A stretch of 64,000 nucleotides of DNA from Bacteroidales bacterium (GCA_016293845.1 JAEDDH010000001.1:323441-387440), one strand, 5' to 3'; shown: positions 36,103 through 44,949, numbered from the stretch's first letter. Made by a program: numbers and translations. Notes: generated by a model from the sequence alone, not told the origin.

Positions 36103-38898
36103 ATGCGAATACTGCTTTTAACCATATTATTAGTTCTAACAGCCTCGGCAAACTACTGTATGGGACAATCGGGGTTTGTGTATAGCAATATATGCTGCAA
36201 GGAGGAGCAAAAAATCACAAGCAGGCTCTATTCCACCAACCCTAAGGACAAACAATTGTGGGTCAAGACTTTAATAGAAGCCGAAAAATCGTTATCAAAC
36301 GAGAAAGACCTTGACAAGGTAACAGGGTCGCTTGCTCGTATCTACCAACTTTACGGCATCGCCGAAGACGATGACGGCAAAAACCGCTGCCTCCAAAAAA
36401 TAACACATCTCGCCGAATCTACCAGCAACCTCGACATCTACGTCCTCGCTCAAAAAATGCATGCGCACCAAATGATTAGACACAACCAAATCGATTCGGC
36501 TGTTACCATTTTTCGAAAAACTATCAAATACCTCGAACCCAAAAAGGCTTTCCGACAACTTGCCAAGGCTTATTGCTACATTGCATACACCTACGATAAC
36601 ATTCACAACGAGGTACTTAGCATCCACAATTTACTCAAAGCGGTTTCGATAGTTAAGAACCAATGCGCCAACGACTCGCTGGTTGCGGGCGAAGTTTATA
36701 TCAACACCTCTTTATTATATCTCAACGACGGAGACTACAGCAAGGCTGAGGAATACATTACAGAAGCACTGTCGATATTTAGGAATGTAAAAAATATCGA
36801 CACAATAATGTCGCACAGTTATCTCAACATTGCCCTGATAGTGGCTGCCGACATTAAACGCGCCTCAGAAGATTACGACACGGCAATATCGCTCTACAAC
36901 GAAGGCATCAAAGGGTTCACCACTTCGGGTCTTGATTTCTCGTCGTCAAACACTTTCCATTATCTCAGCGACGCCTACAACGGATTGGGCATCACCTACC
37001 AAAAAAAGCAGATGTACGACGAGGCCATCAAAAATATGCTTGCCGGGTTTGACATTCGCAAAAGATTGGTTCTCAAAAAGAAAATAGCCGATTCGTACAT
37101 CACCATAGCCGATTATTACACCAAAACACAACAGGATGATTCGGCGTACGTCAATTTTAAAGAAGGCTTCAAGGCCGCATACTCCATCCGCGATGCGAAA
37201 CTAATTCACTTAGCCTCGCAAGGTCTCGCCAATTATTACCACAAAAAACGCGATTACGAAAAGGCTTACAAATACCTTGTAATTGCCAACAATTACTACC
37301 AAGACGTTATTGATATCCGACAAAGCAAAGCCGTGGCACGTGAGGAGATAGACTACATTTATGAAGAAGAACTCGACTACGCCAAAAGAATAAACGCCGA
37401 GCAAAACGCCGAAATCAAACGCGACAAAATAATAATCTATCTTGCAGCAACATTCTGCCTAATAGCGGCGGTGATGATAACGATGATTATCGTGCTGTTT
37501 TACAAGCGTCAGAAGAAAAATAGAATGCTGCAAATTCAGCGCGAGCAATTGGAACTGCGCTCAAAACAACTTCAAGACCAACAAAAAGAGATTTCGCAAC
37601 AGAATCAAGAACTTCGCGCCACTACCGAAATGCTCGAAAGAAGCGTTGCCGAACTACGCGCCACCACCGAAATGCTCGAAGAACGCAACAACGAACTCAC
37701 AATGCTCTCTGCCGTTGCATCTTCCACAGGCAATTCGATTTACATCACAAATAAAGATGGCAAGATGATATGGTTTAACGACGCTTTCTCGCGCGAAACT
37801 CACATTCCAAAAGAGGAGCTCCACACCCACCCCGCACTCAAAGCGTCGTCTATGACACCCGAAACCCGTACAATTTACGAAAAAGTGCTTGCCACCAAAA
37901 AAGCGCAGACTTACACCGCCGAAATGAAGCATTTGGAAGGCGATCCGTTTTGGGTGCAGGCGTACGTAAACCCCGTGTTAGACAACGACGAAATAATGAT
38001 GATTGTGTGGGTGAGCACCAACATCACCGAACTGCATCACGCTTACGAAAAAATCGAGAACCAAAACAAGGAAATCAACGCCTCTATTTCATACGCCCGC
38101 CGCATTCAAGATGCAGTGCAGCCGATGAAGATATTCTCAGATGAGATTCTTGGCGACCATTTTATCATCAATAGGCCCCGAAACATTGTCAGCGGCGACT
38201 TTCATTGGGTGGGATACAAAAACGGACTTTCGGTGTTTACCGTTGCCGACTGCACCGGACACGGCGTACCGGGAGCGTTTATCAGTATGCTCGGTCAAGT
38301 GATGCTCAATCAAACACTTAGCAAACTCGAAGACATCTCATCCGCCACCATCCTCAACATTTTGCGCACCGGCATTATCCATCAACTGCACCAACGCGAA
38401 AAGGACGACGCATCGAGCGATAGTATGGACGCAAGTATGTTTGTTTACGACCGCGACAATGGCATCATCGACTTTGCCGGAGCATATTCGTATGGATATC
38501 TTTTGAGATTTGGCACTCCCGACGCCGAAACCGAGGCTATTTGCAACGAATCGGGCAGCAAAATAATCTTCAACCAAGCAAAAGACGCATACCTTATCCG
38601 CCTGAAACCCAACCGTATGACTATCGGCATCGACCCTCGCGACACCATTTCATTTACCAGCATAAAATTCAAGGTAAACCACGGCGACATAGCCTATGCC
38701 ACCACCGACGGCTATCCCGACCAATTTGGCGGACTAAGGCAGAAAAGGTTTTTCGTGGCGAATTTTGAAAAAATGCTCCTCAAATACTGCCACCTATCTA
38801 TGGTCGAACAGCGCAAAGAATTAGAGCGCACATTCCTCGAATGGAAAGGCAACTACGAACAAACCGACGATGTACACGTGCTCGGAATTGTGCTGTAA
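36103..38898 (+). CDS. TPR-PAS-SpoIIE sensor phosphatase
   Basis: 931 residues from ATG at 36103 (signal peptide MRILLLTILLVLTASANYCMG); a longer frame from 35995 crosses the promoter-like TATTTTTG at 36075-36082 and is rejected. About 8 TPR-like helical repeats (60-430) in the periplasm, one membrane span near 445-468, a Gln/Glu coiled coil to about 530, a PAS domain (SAVASSTGNSIYITNKDGKM, about 535-650), then a PP2C-type SpoIIE domain (GDFHWVGYKNGLSVFTVADC, TGHGVPGAFISMLG). It should dephosphorylate Ser/Thr on a partner in response to a signal. A SiaC-like protein is a plausible substrate. Confidence 0.9.
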   Translation: MRILLLTILLVLTASANYCMGQSGFVYSNICCKEEQKITSRLYSTNPKDKQLWVKTLIEAEKSLSNEKDLDKVTGSLARIYQLYGIAEDDDGKNRCLQKITHLAESTSNLDIYVLAQKMHAHQMIRHNQIDSAVTIFRKTIKYLEPKKAFRQLAKAYCYIAYTYDNIHNEVLSIHNLLKAVSIVKNQCANDSLVAGEVYINTSLLYLNDGDYSKAEEYITEALSIFRNVKNIDTIMSHSYLNIALIVAADIKRASEDYDTAISLYNEGIKGFTTSGLDFSSSNTFHYLSDAYNGLGITYQKKQMYDEAIKNMLAGFDIRKRLVLKKKIADSYITIADYYTKTQQDDSAYVNFKEGFKAAYSIRDAKLIHLASQGLANYYHKKRDYEKAYKYLVIANNYYQDVIDIRQSKAVAREEIDYIYEEELDYAKRINAEQNAEIKRDKIIIYLAATFCLIAAVMITMIIVLFYKRQKKNRMLQIQREQLELRSKQLQDQQKEISQQNQELRATTEMLERSVAELRATTEMLEERNNELTMLSAVASSTGNSIYITNKDGKMIWFNDAFSRETHIPKEELHTHPALKASSMTPETRTIYEKVLATKKAQTYTAEMKHLEGDPFWVQAYVNPVLDNDEIMMIVWVSTNITELHHAYEKIENQNKEINASISYARRIQDAVQPMKIFSDEILGDHFIINRPRNIVSGDFHWVGYKNGLSVFTVADCTGHGVPGAFISMLGQVMLNQTLSKLEDISSATILNILRTGIIHQLHQREKDDASSDSMDASMFVYDRDNGIIDFAGAYSYGYLLRFGTPDAETEAICNESGSKIIFNQAKDAYLIRLKPNRMTIGIDPRDTISFTSIKFKVNHGDIAYATTDGYPDQFGGLRQKRFFVANFEKMLLKYCHLSMVEQRKELERTFLEWKGNYEQTDDVHVLGIVL

Positions 38899-38933
38899 GT
38901 GATTGACTACACTATCTGATTGTTTACGATACT

Positions 38934-39282
38934 ATGATAGAATTTAAAAAAGTAACAGATATTTCTCATATTGACGAAATTTTTGCTGTCTATTCCGCTG
39001 CCATTTTAACTATGGAGCAGGATGGGATTTTTCAGTGGGACGATTTTTATCCTTATCCATAGAATTTGCGTCAATCCGAAATTTCAAAACCAAGGCATAG
39101 CCACCAAAACACTAAAATACATCGAAACATTTTGTAAAACAAATAGTTATAAAACCATCCGCATAGATTGTTTCACCGAAAATCCCTATTCACTAAAACT
39201 CTACGACAAAGCCGGTTATTTAGTTGTCGGCTATGCTAATTGGCGAAAAGGGAAGTTTGAATTAAGGGAAAAGAGGTTGTGA
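38934..39282 (+). pseudogene. GNAT acetyltransferase with internal deletion
   Basis: Frame from 38934 reads an acetyltransferase N-terminus ending GIFQWDDFYPYP and a stop at 39060. One base over, the frame starting near 39035 reads HRICVNPKFQNQGIATKT (the acetyl-CoA P-loop region) to the proper C-terminus. Family proteins with these ends have about 60-70 residues between them, so a deletion that also changed frame has joined the two. The product cannot be full length. Confidence 0.75.
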
Positions 39283-39343
39283 AAATTTTTTCACCCCTAC
39301 ATTTTCAATCATTCAAAATATATAGTTCAAATGCATTTTTTAT

Positions 39344-39351
39344 TACATTTG
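39344..39351 (+). promoter_or_regulatory. -7 element of the 39.4 kb membrane gene
   Basis: TACATTTG followed by CAAAA, 19 bases before the ATG at 39370, leaving a very short leader and supporting that start. Confidence 0.5.
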
Positions 39352-39369
39352 CAAAAAAAACAACATACT

Positions 39370-39795
39370 ATGAAATCCAAATTCTTATATCTTGGAATCA
39401 TTGCTGCTGCGGTTGCCGTAGTGGGGGCAATTTTCGCTAACAAACCTATGCTGCCATCGGCGCTAAATATGGTGGTACTGCTTACGTATGCGCTTGTATG
39501 TATGTTTATTTCAAAAGCATATCCTAAACCGCAAAATACGAATGAAAAAATAGTTTATAACGTTCATAACATATCGTGGATGGGGTTATCGGTAATGGCT
39601 GTCGGCATTTTACTCAGCATTCAACACTTTCCGGGAGGGCGGACGATGCTGTTCGTTGGTTTGGTAACTATTGCACTTCCTTTAATTTATCACCTCATTA
39701 AAATAGTCAAAGACAAAGATGAAGATGAAAAACAAGACAACAGGCAAACCACCGAAGATGAAAATGAGTTAAATCAAAAACTACTGTCAAATTAA
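39370..39795 (+). CDS. Small integral membrane protein
   Basis: 141 residues from ATG at 39370. Four hydrophobic segments: FLYLGIIAAAVAVVGAIFA, ALNMVVLLTYALVCMFIS, GLSVMAVGILLSI and MLFVGLVTIALPLIYHLI. The C-terminal 30 residues are highly charged (KDKDEDEKQDN). No family recognised. Function unknown. Confidence 0.65.
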   Translation: MKSKFLYLGIIAAAVAVVGAIFANKPMLPSALNMVVLLTYALVCMFISKAYPKPQNTNEKIVYNVHNISWMGLSVMAVGILLSIQHFPGGRTMLFVGLVTIALPLIYHLIKIVKDKDEDEKQDNRQTTEDENELNQKLLSN

Positions 39796-39914
39796 TACAA
39801 AAGTGGGTTGGTGATGCCAAATACAATCATACCGAAATGCTCATCCGCCTGGGCTTTGCCTTATTGATAGCGATAAAATTAATGTTCTACACCAAAGTAT
39901 TATCACCGGAGTAG
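39792..39914 (+). other. Short open frame, possible gene remnant
   Basis: In a different frame from the previous gene, bases 39792-39914 read LIQKWVGDAKYNHTEMLIRL, then GFALLIAIKLMFYTKVLSPE and a stop; the first ATG in it is 39837 (25 codons). One hydrophobic helix. Could be a tiny membrane protein or the tail of a lost gene; evidence is thin. Confidence 0.25.
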
Positions 39915-39938
39915 ATTAATGAAAGAATCCTTTAAAAC

Positions 39939-40691
39939 TCAGCAAGATACTGTGAATTTGCATTTTGGATAATTGGAACATCCATAAAACATACCATTTA
40001 CACCAGAACGTAGTTTTAAATCTCCATTACACCAAGGACATATTAAATTGTTAATTTTGAATTGTTTCTCTTGGATATTATCTTGTATATTTTGGATATG
40101 TCGCCTCCGAGATACGATCCTTGAAACATCGGAAGATTGAAGCCGCTGTTTGATTATTTGGACATCTTCCAATGACAAACATTTGTTAATACAATTTTGC
40201 TTTATGGTTGCTCTCAATCTATTTGCATAAATTACAGGTTGCGAAACATTTAATCTTTTAAGAGTTGCATTACCAACAAAAACCACAATAGGATAGTATT
40301 TAACATTATGATAATCCGATAGGACATTCTTCAAAGCATAAATATGGCTTAGATTCTGTTTGATAGGATTTCTAAAATAGTGTTTTTCTTTAAAGATAAT
40401 CTGCTGCCAATCATCTGCTTTGTCACTACCCATAATCCATCCTGCATAATTTTTGGTTTCTATTACAAATATACCATATTCAGATATCACAAGATGATCA
40501 ATCTGCGAAGTACTCCCATTAGGATTTTCTAACATCACATTAGGTATTATGACAAACTTTTTGCCTAACAAACGTAATCGCAAATTGACTTTTAGTTCGC
40601 CAATAAATCCTTTTATCTGAGGGGAGAATATTTTTAATAATAGCATCCCCACTGATACTAATATTATACTCAAAACAATAAGAGTCTTCAT
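39939..40691 (-). CDS. NERD nuclease-like membrane protein with zinc ribbon
   Basis: 250 residues from ATG at 40691 (MKTLIVLSIILVSVGMLLL, a membrane anchor). A start at 40742 is less likely because the -7 element 40720-40727 lies inside it. Residues about 30-140 form a NERD domain: GELKVNLRLR, IDHLVISEYGIFVIETKNY with the Asp and Glu-x-Lys of the nuclease fold. The end is a four-Cys ribbon (CPWCNGDLKLRSGVNG, then YGCSNYPKC) like topoisomerase fingers. Probably a DNA-processing or DNA-binding protein at the inner membrane; role unknown. Confidence 0.8.
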   Translation of the reverse strand: MKTLIVLSIILVSVGMLLLKIFSPQIKGFIGELKVNLRLRLLGKKFVIIPNVMLENPNGSTSQIDHLVISEYGIFVIETKNYAGWIMGSDKADDWQQIIFKEKHYFRNPIKQNLSHIYALKNVLSDYHNVKYYPIVVFVGNATLKRLNVSQPVIYANRLRATIKQNCINKCLSLEDVQIIKQRLQSSDVSRIVSRRRHIQNIQDNIQEKQFKINNLICPWCNGDLKLRSGVNGMFYGCSNYPKCKFTVSC

Positions 40692-40719
40692 AAATGCTAT
40701 AATTAAAACTATTCGGTTA

Positions 40720-40727
40720 CAAAAATA
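40720..40727 (-). promoter_or_regulatory. -7 element of the NERD gene
   Basis: Minus-strand TATTTTTG, 29 bases before the ATG at 40691; it favours the shorter start. Confidence 0.5.
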
Positions 40728-40754
40728 GTTATTATACACCAAAATTATTAAAAA

Positions 40755-40862
40755 ATGGTCGATAAACAGTCATTAATTCAAAAAATGGCCGATAAATGGT
40801 CTATAAAACCGATTTTGGCAGAAAAAATGGCCGATATTTTAATATTTATGGCCGATACATAA
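40755..40862 (+). repeat. ATGGCCGATA repeats in a 35-codon frame
   Basis: ATGG(C/T)CGATA occurs four times (40755, 40785, 40827, 40848), all in one frame with no stop until 40860, giving repeated MADK/MVDK units. It could be a vanished repeat protein, a tiny protein or a repeated DNA site. It lies between the NERD gene and the toxin gene, reading opposite to both. Confidence 0.4.
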
Positions 40863-40877
40863 TTAGGCTGTGGCTAC

Positions 40878-41186
40878 CTAAAACTCTTTCTGTAACTTAT
40901 CAGGATTTCGTCGCATATCCCACAGTGTTTCACAAAGAATATGATCTTCGTTAACAATATATATTATTTTATACTTTGTGTCAAACAAAATGGCACGGTA
41001 TATTTTATCCTTACCTTTTAATAATGGTTCTTTCCGTCCGCTTTCGGGAAACTTTGATAATCGGCTTAATGCATTATACATCAAAGTTTTCTTCTTATCA
41101 GTTAATGCCTTACCATAATTAGAAACACAATAGTCGAGATAACCATCCCATTTGTCTTGAAACTTTTCAGAGAGGACAATCTTCAT
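40878..41186 (-). CDS. ParE/RelE-type toxin
   Basis: 102 residues, the size and fold order of RelE/ParE toxins: N-terminal helices (EKFQDKWDGYLDYC, ALTDKKKTLMYNALSRLSKF), then strands with Arg (KIYRAILFDTKYKIIYIV) and a C-terminal LCETLWDMRRNPDKL. ParE types poison gyrase, RelE types cut mRNA; the sequence does not decide between them. It overlaps the upstream antitoxin gene by 20 bases, a normal type II arrangement. Confidence 0.85.
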   Translation of the reverse strand: MKIVLSEKFQDKWDGYLDYCVSNYGKALTDKKKTLMYNALSRLSKFPESGRKEPLLKGKDKIYRAILFDTKYKIIYIVNEDHILCETLWDMRRNPDKLQKEF

Positions 41187-41457
41187 ACTCGCTAAGTTTT
41201 TTTTCGGTATGAGAAATAAATTCTTCGAGTGTTACAAATTTCCCTTGACTTACTTCGGCTTCAATTTCATCTATCTCTTTAAAGGCCTCGTCGGAGGTTT
41301 GAGGAGTAGGAAAATGATAGTCAACTTCTTTGTCAGCCTCTTCAAGGGGAATGTATTGAAATGTCCATCCTTTTCCTTTCGCAAATTTGTTGAAATCCTC
41401 AAAATCAGCAAAAGGAATATTAAGATTTAGTTGTATGTATTGTGGTGTAGTTATCAT
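41167..41457 (-). CDS. Antitoxin of the ParE/RelE-type pair
   Basis: 96 residues, upstream of and overlapping the toxin gene. Acidic, with a central linker and a C-terminal helix rich in Glu (EIDEIEAEVSQGKFVTLEEF) that would wrap the toxin. The N-terminus (QYIQLNLNIPFADFEDFNKF) contains a strand and helix in place of a clear ribbon-helix-helix. Antitoxin identity comes mainly from gene position. A TATCTTTG element lies 23 bases upstream, so it is first in the operon and likely autoregulated. Confidence 0.75.
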   Translation of the reverse strand: MITTPQYIQLNLNIPFADFEDFNKFAKGKGWTFQYIPLEEADKEVDYHFPTPQTSDEAFKEIDEIEAEVSQGKFVTLEEFISHTEKKLSEYEDCPL

Positions 41458-41479
41458 AGTTTCAATTTTCTGACTTTAC

Positions 41480-41487
41480 AAAGATAA
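41480..41487 (-). promoter_or_regulatory. -7 element of the toxin-antitoxin operon
   Basis: Minus-strand TATCTTTG, 23 bases before the antitoxin start. No -33 TTTG at standard spacing. Confidence 0.45.
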
Positions 41488-41533
41488 GCATTTGTTTTGA
41501 AAAAAAATCGTTACAAATCAAAAAAAATTAAAA

Positions 41534-43627
41534 TCACACCGTTCCCCACCATTTTCGCATTACCCATTCGGCTGTTAACAGTATGAGTATCAGGTAAAAA
41601 AGCCATCTTAATTCTATCAAGCCGGCGGTGGTGGTTTCGGTGAAGATGACGGGTTTGGCATCGCGGAGGGTGATGAGGTCGTGAGACATTGTGGTTAGGT
41701 CGGCAGGATAATACATTTTGCCACCGGTGGTGGTGGACATTTTTTGGAGCACGGTGTGGTTGGCGCGAAGGTCTTCGGTTTCGGCAGAGTTTTCTATTAT
41801 GGAGAAACCGCCTGATTTAGTGAGTTTTCCACCACAGAATTTGGCGGTGGACTCGAAATTATATGTGCCTGTTTTGAGGGTGTCGATACGGAGAAAATAT
41901 CCGGAGGCGGCGGATTGAAGCGTGTAGGTTTGACGGAAGTTGTTATCGTTTGATATTGTGATTGTTACCTCGGCATCGGTGATGGGCTGCATCTGTTTGT
42001 CCGACACTTTGGCAGAAAAACAAACCGGGTCGCCAAGGTTGTAGATACGTTGCGAGGTGAGCGAAAACTGTTCCTGAGTATTGCGCGAAACCAGAAACTG
42101 CACTATGCGACCGATAAACTGATCGAACATCTCATGTGTGCGGTAACGCTTGTAACAGTCTATGCGCCAACGCCATAACCCCTCCCCTGCTATTACGGCA
42201 GATTTGGCTACCGACGGGTCGCAAATGGCTATTAGAGGTTTGGTGGTTTGAACGTTTTTAATCTTTTGATATGCAAGCACTTTGGCGGCTGGGAGAACGT
42301 TGTAAGTGCCAAAGCGACAATTGAGCGGAGGTGTGCGAGTGAGAAAATCTGTTGTGCGCTGCTCCAAGGCAAAAAGCGGAAAATTTATATTTGTCGAGGC
42401 AAGAGCGTCTTCAAAACTACTACCAGAAGGTTCAATTTCGATGCAACGGTTGAGTTTGTTGAAGGCAGTGATGTCAGTTTTAGCTCCTGCCACAAAAAGT
42501 GTGGGAATTTCTTTGCGTTGCATTTCGGTTAAACGGTTGCCAAACTGCGCATTAGCACTTGGTAATTGAACCAATACAGCAAGATTGTAGCCGGTGAGCG
42601 GTTTGTCGCCAAATTCCTCAACAGTAGAGACAGTTAAATCGTAACTTAAATTAAAACTCAAAGCCGAACGCAGTGCCGCCACGTCGGGATGAGGATATTC
42701 GCTGAGTATGAGGATTTTGTATTTATCATCAATAACGTCTATAACAATTTCGCGAGTGTTGTTTTCTGTGGTGATTTCGTTGTTGAGCGGACGGAGCGAT
42801 ACGGTGTATTTTTGCAGACCCTTTTCGGAGGCTTTGAGCGTGGCGGTGATGTTTTGGATATAGCCGTCGGATGCGATGTTGATTGGCTCAGAAAACACCG
42901 ACTTGCCCTTGTGAGTTATCTCACAGATAGATTTTTGCCCTTTGAGCATTTTTGCCGAAGCAGAAATTTCGATAGAAAACTCATTACCCAGAAAAGAGGT
43001 TTCGTTATATACTGTTTTTGAGATAGATAGGTCGCAATATTGAGTTGTGTCGCCCATTGCCACGGTAAATATTTTAAAGCCCGATTGTTGAGCGGCGTAA
43101 ACAGGATTCTGACCTTTGTTGCAGATACCGTCGCTGCACAAAATCAGTGAGTTAGCATTAGTGTTGTAAAGCCCGTTTTTAAGTGCTTCAAGCATTTGAG
43201 AATAGTCGGTGGCTTTTTCGGAAAAGTTGAGCGATGTATCCGACGACAAGTTAGAACCAAATGTATAAAGTTGAACGTTATAGTTATCTTTCAGATTGTC
43301 AACGGCTTGCATTAACGAACTATAAAATTTTTTAAGTGAATCGCCGCTACCCTCGCCACGCATTATCATCGAACCAGAATTGTCGATTACAACAGGAAGA
43401 ACGGGTTTTTCGGAGCGGTTGGTCTGCGTTTTTATAAAAATATTGAGCAAAAGAATGCCCGTTATAAAAAGTGCGGTAAACCTCAGACCTGCAAGTATAT
43501 AAATCTTGTACGACTGAAATTCTGCAAGCCGTTTGTTTTTATAATAAGATACAGCGGTAAAGGCTGCTGCTGCCACAAAACACAGCAACAGCGTATACCA
43601 CGGATAGTCTAAAACGATGCTTTTCAA
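41534..43627 (-). CDS. VWA-like membrane protein
   Basis: 697 residues. Two N-terminal spans (LLLCFVAAAAFTAVSYY and LRFTALFITGILLLNIFI), then a von Willebrand A-like domain starting PVVIDNSGSM (MIDAS DxSxS motif, about residue 78). A long periplasmic part has Ig-like regions and a glutamine-amidotransferase-like segment. One C-terminal span (LRWLFYLILILLTAEWVM) ends the chain. This layout is common in Bacteroidota proteins of unknown role. It starts 3 bases after the muramidase gene, so both are on one transcript. Confidence 0.75.
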   Translation of the reverse strand: MKSIVLDYPWYTLLLCFVAAAAFTAVSYYKNKRLAEFQSYKIYILAGLRFTALFITGILLLNIFIKTQTNRSEKPVLPVVIDNSGSMIMRGEGSGDSLKKFYSSLMQAVDNLKDNYNVQLYTFGSNLSSDTSLNFSEKATDYSQMLEALKNGLYNTNANSLILCSDGICNKGQNPVYAAQQSGFKIFTVAMGDTTQYCDLSISKTVYNETSFLGNEFSIEISASAKMLKGQKSICEITHKGKSVFSEPINIASDGYIQNITATLKASEKGLQKYTVSLRPLNNEITTENNTREIVIDVIDDKYKILILSEYPHPDVAALRSALSFNLSYDLTVSTVEEFGDKPLTGYNLAVLVQLPSANAQFGNRLTEMQRKEIPTLFVAGAKTDITAFNKLNRCIEIEPSGSSFEDALASTNINFPLFALEQRTTDFLTRTPPLNCRFGTYNVLPAAKVLAYQKIKNVQTTKPLIAICDPSVAKSAVIAGEGLWRWRIDCYKRYRTHEMFDQFIGRIVQFLVSRNTQEQFSLTSQRIYNLGDPVCFSAKVSDKQMQPITDAEVTITISNDNNFRQTYTLQSAASGYFLRIDTLKTGTYNFESTAKFCGGKLTKSGGFSIIENSAETEDLRANHTVLQKMSTTTGGKMYYPADLTTMSHDLITLRDAKPVIFTETTTAGLIELRWLFYLILILLTAEWVMRKWWGTV

Positions 43628-43630
43628 AAT

Positions 43631-44905
43631 TTATAATAATTTTTTATAAATTTCGTAGTACTGTTGAAGGCGTTTTTCGTATTGTGCAGGAGCGGCAAGT
43701 CCGTTGTATTCCTTTGCAAATGAGAGGAAATCGCCCGTGAGCAAGTACTGAACACGCGAACTCTTGGCTGTGCAGAAATCAAACAATGCCATAATATGGT
43801 ATCGTATATCCTTAGAGAAAGCCTCGTACATATCTTTTACCGAAGTGTAACCTATGCTCTTGTAGTTGAAGCCCATAACCTGCGGCGCACCCATTGATAT
43901 TGAGTACATTGCACTTTGTTCGTCGAGTGCGCGGGCAATGCCAAACGCCTCCCATTCGGTGGCTTGACCGTTGTGCGAAATTGTCCAATCGTCGCTATTT
44001 TTGTGACGGTATTTATGGTCTTCGCGTTTGCTTTTGGTGTTGAATGTGAAGTACTTATCGTATTCTTTCTTGCCTTCGTCGGTTTTGGCAAAATAGGTGT
44101 AGAATACGTGGTTTTCAAAGCGGATAAGCATTTTGCCGTCAGAAGCAAAACCATCGCCACCGCTCTCTACGCATATTACAGCAAGGGCAATTTCTACCTC
44201 AATACCAAGTTCTTTGGAGATTTTGGTAACGAGATTGCCGTATTTGTTCCAAGTTTTAACGGCGATTTTGCCATAACGATCTTGACCCTCTGCCGAAAGT
44301 TGCTTTGATGGAGCAAGTTCCACTTTTTTGAGGTCGGCACGCGAATTGAAGAAAACGCGTGTGTCGGTATCTTTTTTGGTGGTATTGTCGGTGGTCTTTT
44401 TGGTTGTGTTGTTGGAGGATTTGCCATCTTCCAAAAGGGTTACAAATTCGGCGCTTACGTAGCCTGTTTTGCCCTTATAATCAACGCCATACCAACCTTT
44501 GTGCTTGCTTACTACCACGAGCACGTTGCCTTCGTACACTTTGCCGTTGATAGTGCTGTCGGTGCTGTAAAACGAACGGACGTTGAGCACTTTGGCGTTA
44601 ACCACCACCTTTTGAACAGTGTCGGTGATGTCGATATATTTTGCCATACAATACGCCTCGCCGACTTCGGTACTGATGTTTACCCAATCGCCTTTTTTTT
44701 GAAGAATTGAAACGATGGTGTGTTTTTTGAGTTTGTAGAGCACCTTGGCATCGGTTGACGGTGATTTGCGTGCGTTGAGGGTTGTGACGTTTACCATTCC
44801 CTTGGCTACCGCTGTGGTGTTTTTTGATTCTTTAATGTTGCTTTTGTCTACGGTGTCGGGCTGCTTTTTTTTACCGAAACCGAATAGTCGTGCGAGCCAT
44901 CCCAT
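43631..44905 (-). CDS. N-acetylmuramidase with two SH3 domains, no signal peptide
   Basis: 424 residues. An N-terminal basic segment (WLARLFGFGKKKQP) is not a cleavable signal peptide. SH3 domains at about 38-95 (TTLNARKSPSTDAKVLYKL) and 100-160 (KVLNVRSFYSTDS ... GWYGVDYKGKTGYV), a Thr/Lys linker, then an N-acetylmuramidase (DUF3380-type) domain at about 220-424 with candidate catalytic Glu in AVICVESGG and the ISMGAPQVMGFN motif. Such enzymes cut the glycan of peptidoglycan and occur in phage and injection-system loci. Here the partner gene is a VWA membrane protein. Confidence 0.87.
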   Translation of the reverse strand: MGWLARLFGFGKKKQPDTVDKSNIKESKNTTAVAKGMVNVTTLNARKSPSTDAKVLYKLKKHTIVSILQKKGDWVNISTEVGEAYCMAKYIDITDTVQKVVVNAKVLNVRSFYSTDSTINGKVYEGNVLVVVSKHKGWYGVDYKGKTGYVSAEFVTLLEDGKSSNNTTKKTTDNTTKKDTDTRVFFNSRADLKKVELAPSKQLSAEGQDRYGKIAVKTWNKYGNLVTKISKELGIEVEIALAVICVESGGDGFASDGKMLIRFENHVFYTYFAKTDEGKKEYDKYFTFNTKSKREDHKYRHKNSDDWTISHNGQATEWEAFGIARALDEQSAMYSISMGAPQVMGFNYKSIGYTSVKDMYEAFSKDIRYHIMALFDFCTAKSSRVQYLLTGDFLSFAKEYNGLAAPAQYEKRLQQYYEIYKKLL

Positions 44906-44939
44906 AATGTTAGTGTTGATTTATTTTAATTATCTTTTA

Positions 44940-44947
44940 CAAAGTTA
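44940..44947 (-). promoter_or_regulatory. -7 element of the muramidase/VWA operon
   Basis: Minus-strand TAACTTTG, 35 bases before the muramidase start and just behind the fabG terminator. Confidence 0.5.
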
Positions 44948-44949
44948 TA

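Noticed and set aside
40740..40870. CRISPR-like array at the ATGGCCGATA repeats
   Set aside because: Units are about 10 bases with uneven spacing (30, 42, 21) and share a reading frame; no repeat-spacer pattern and no cas genes.
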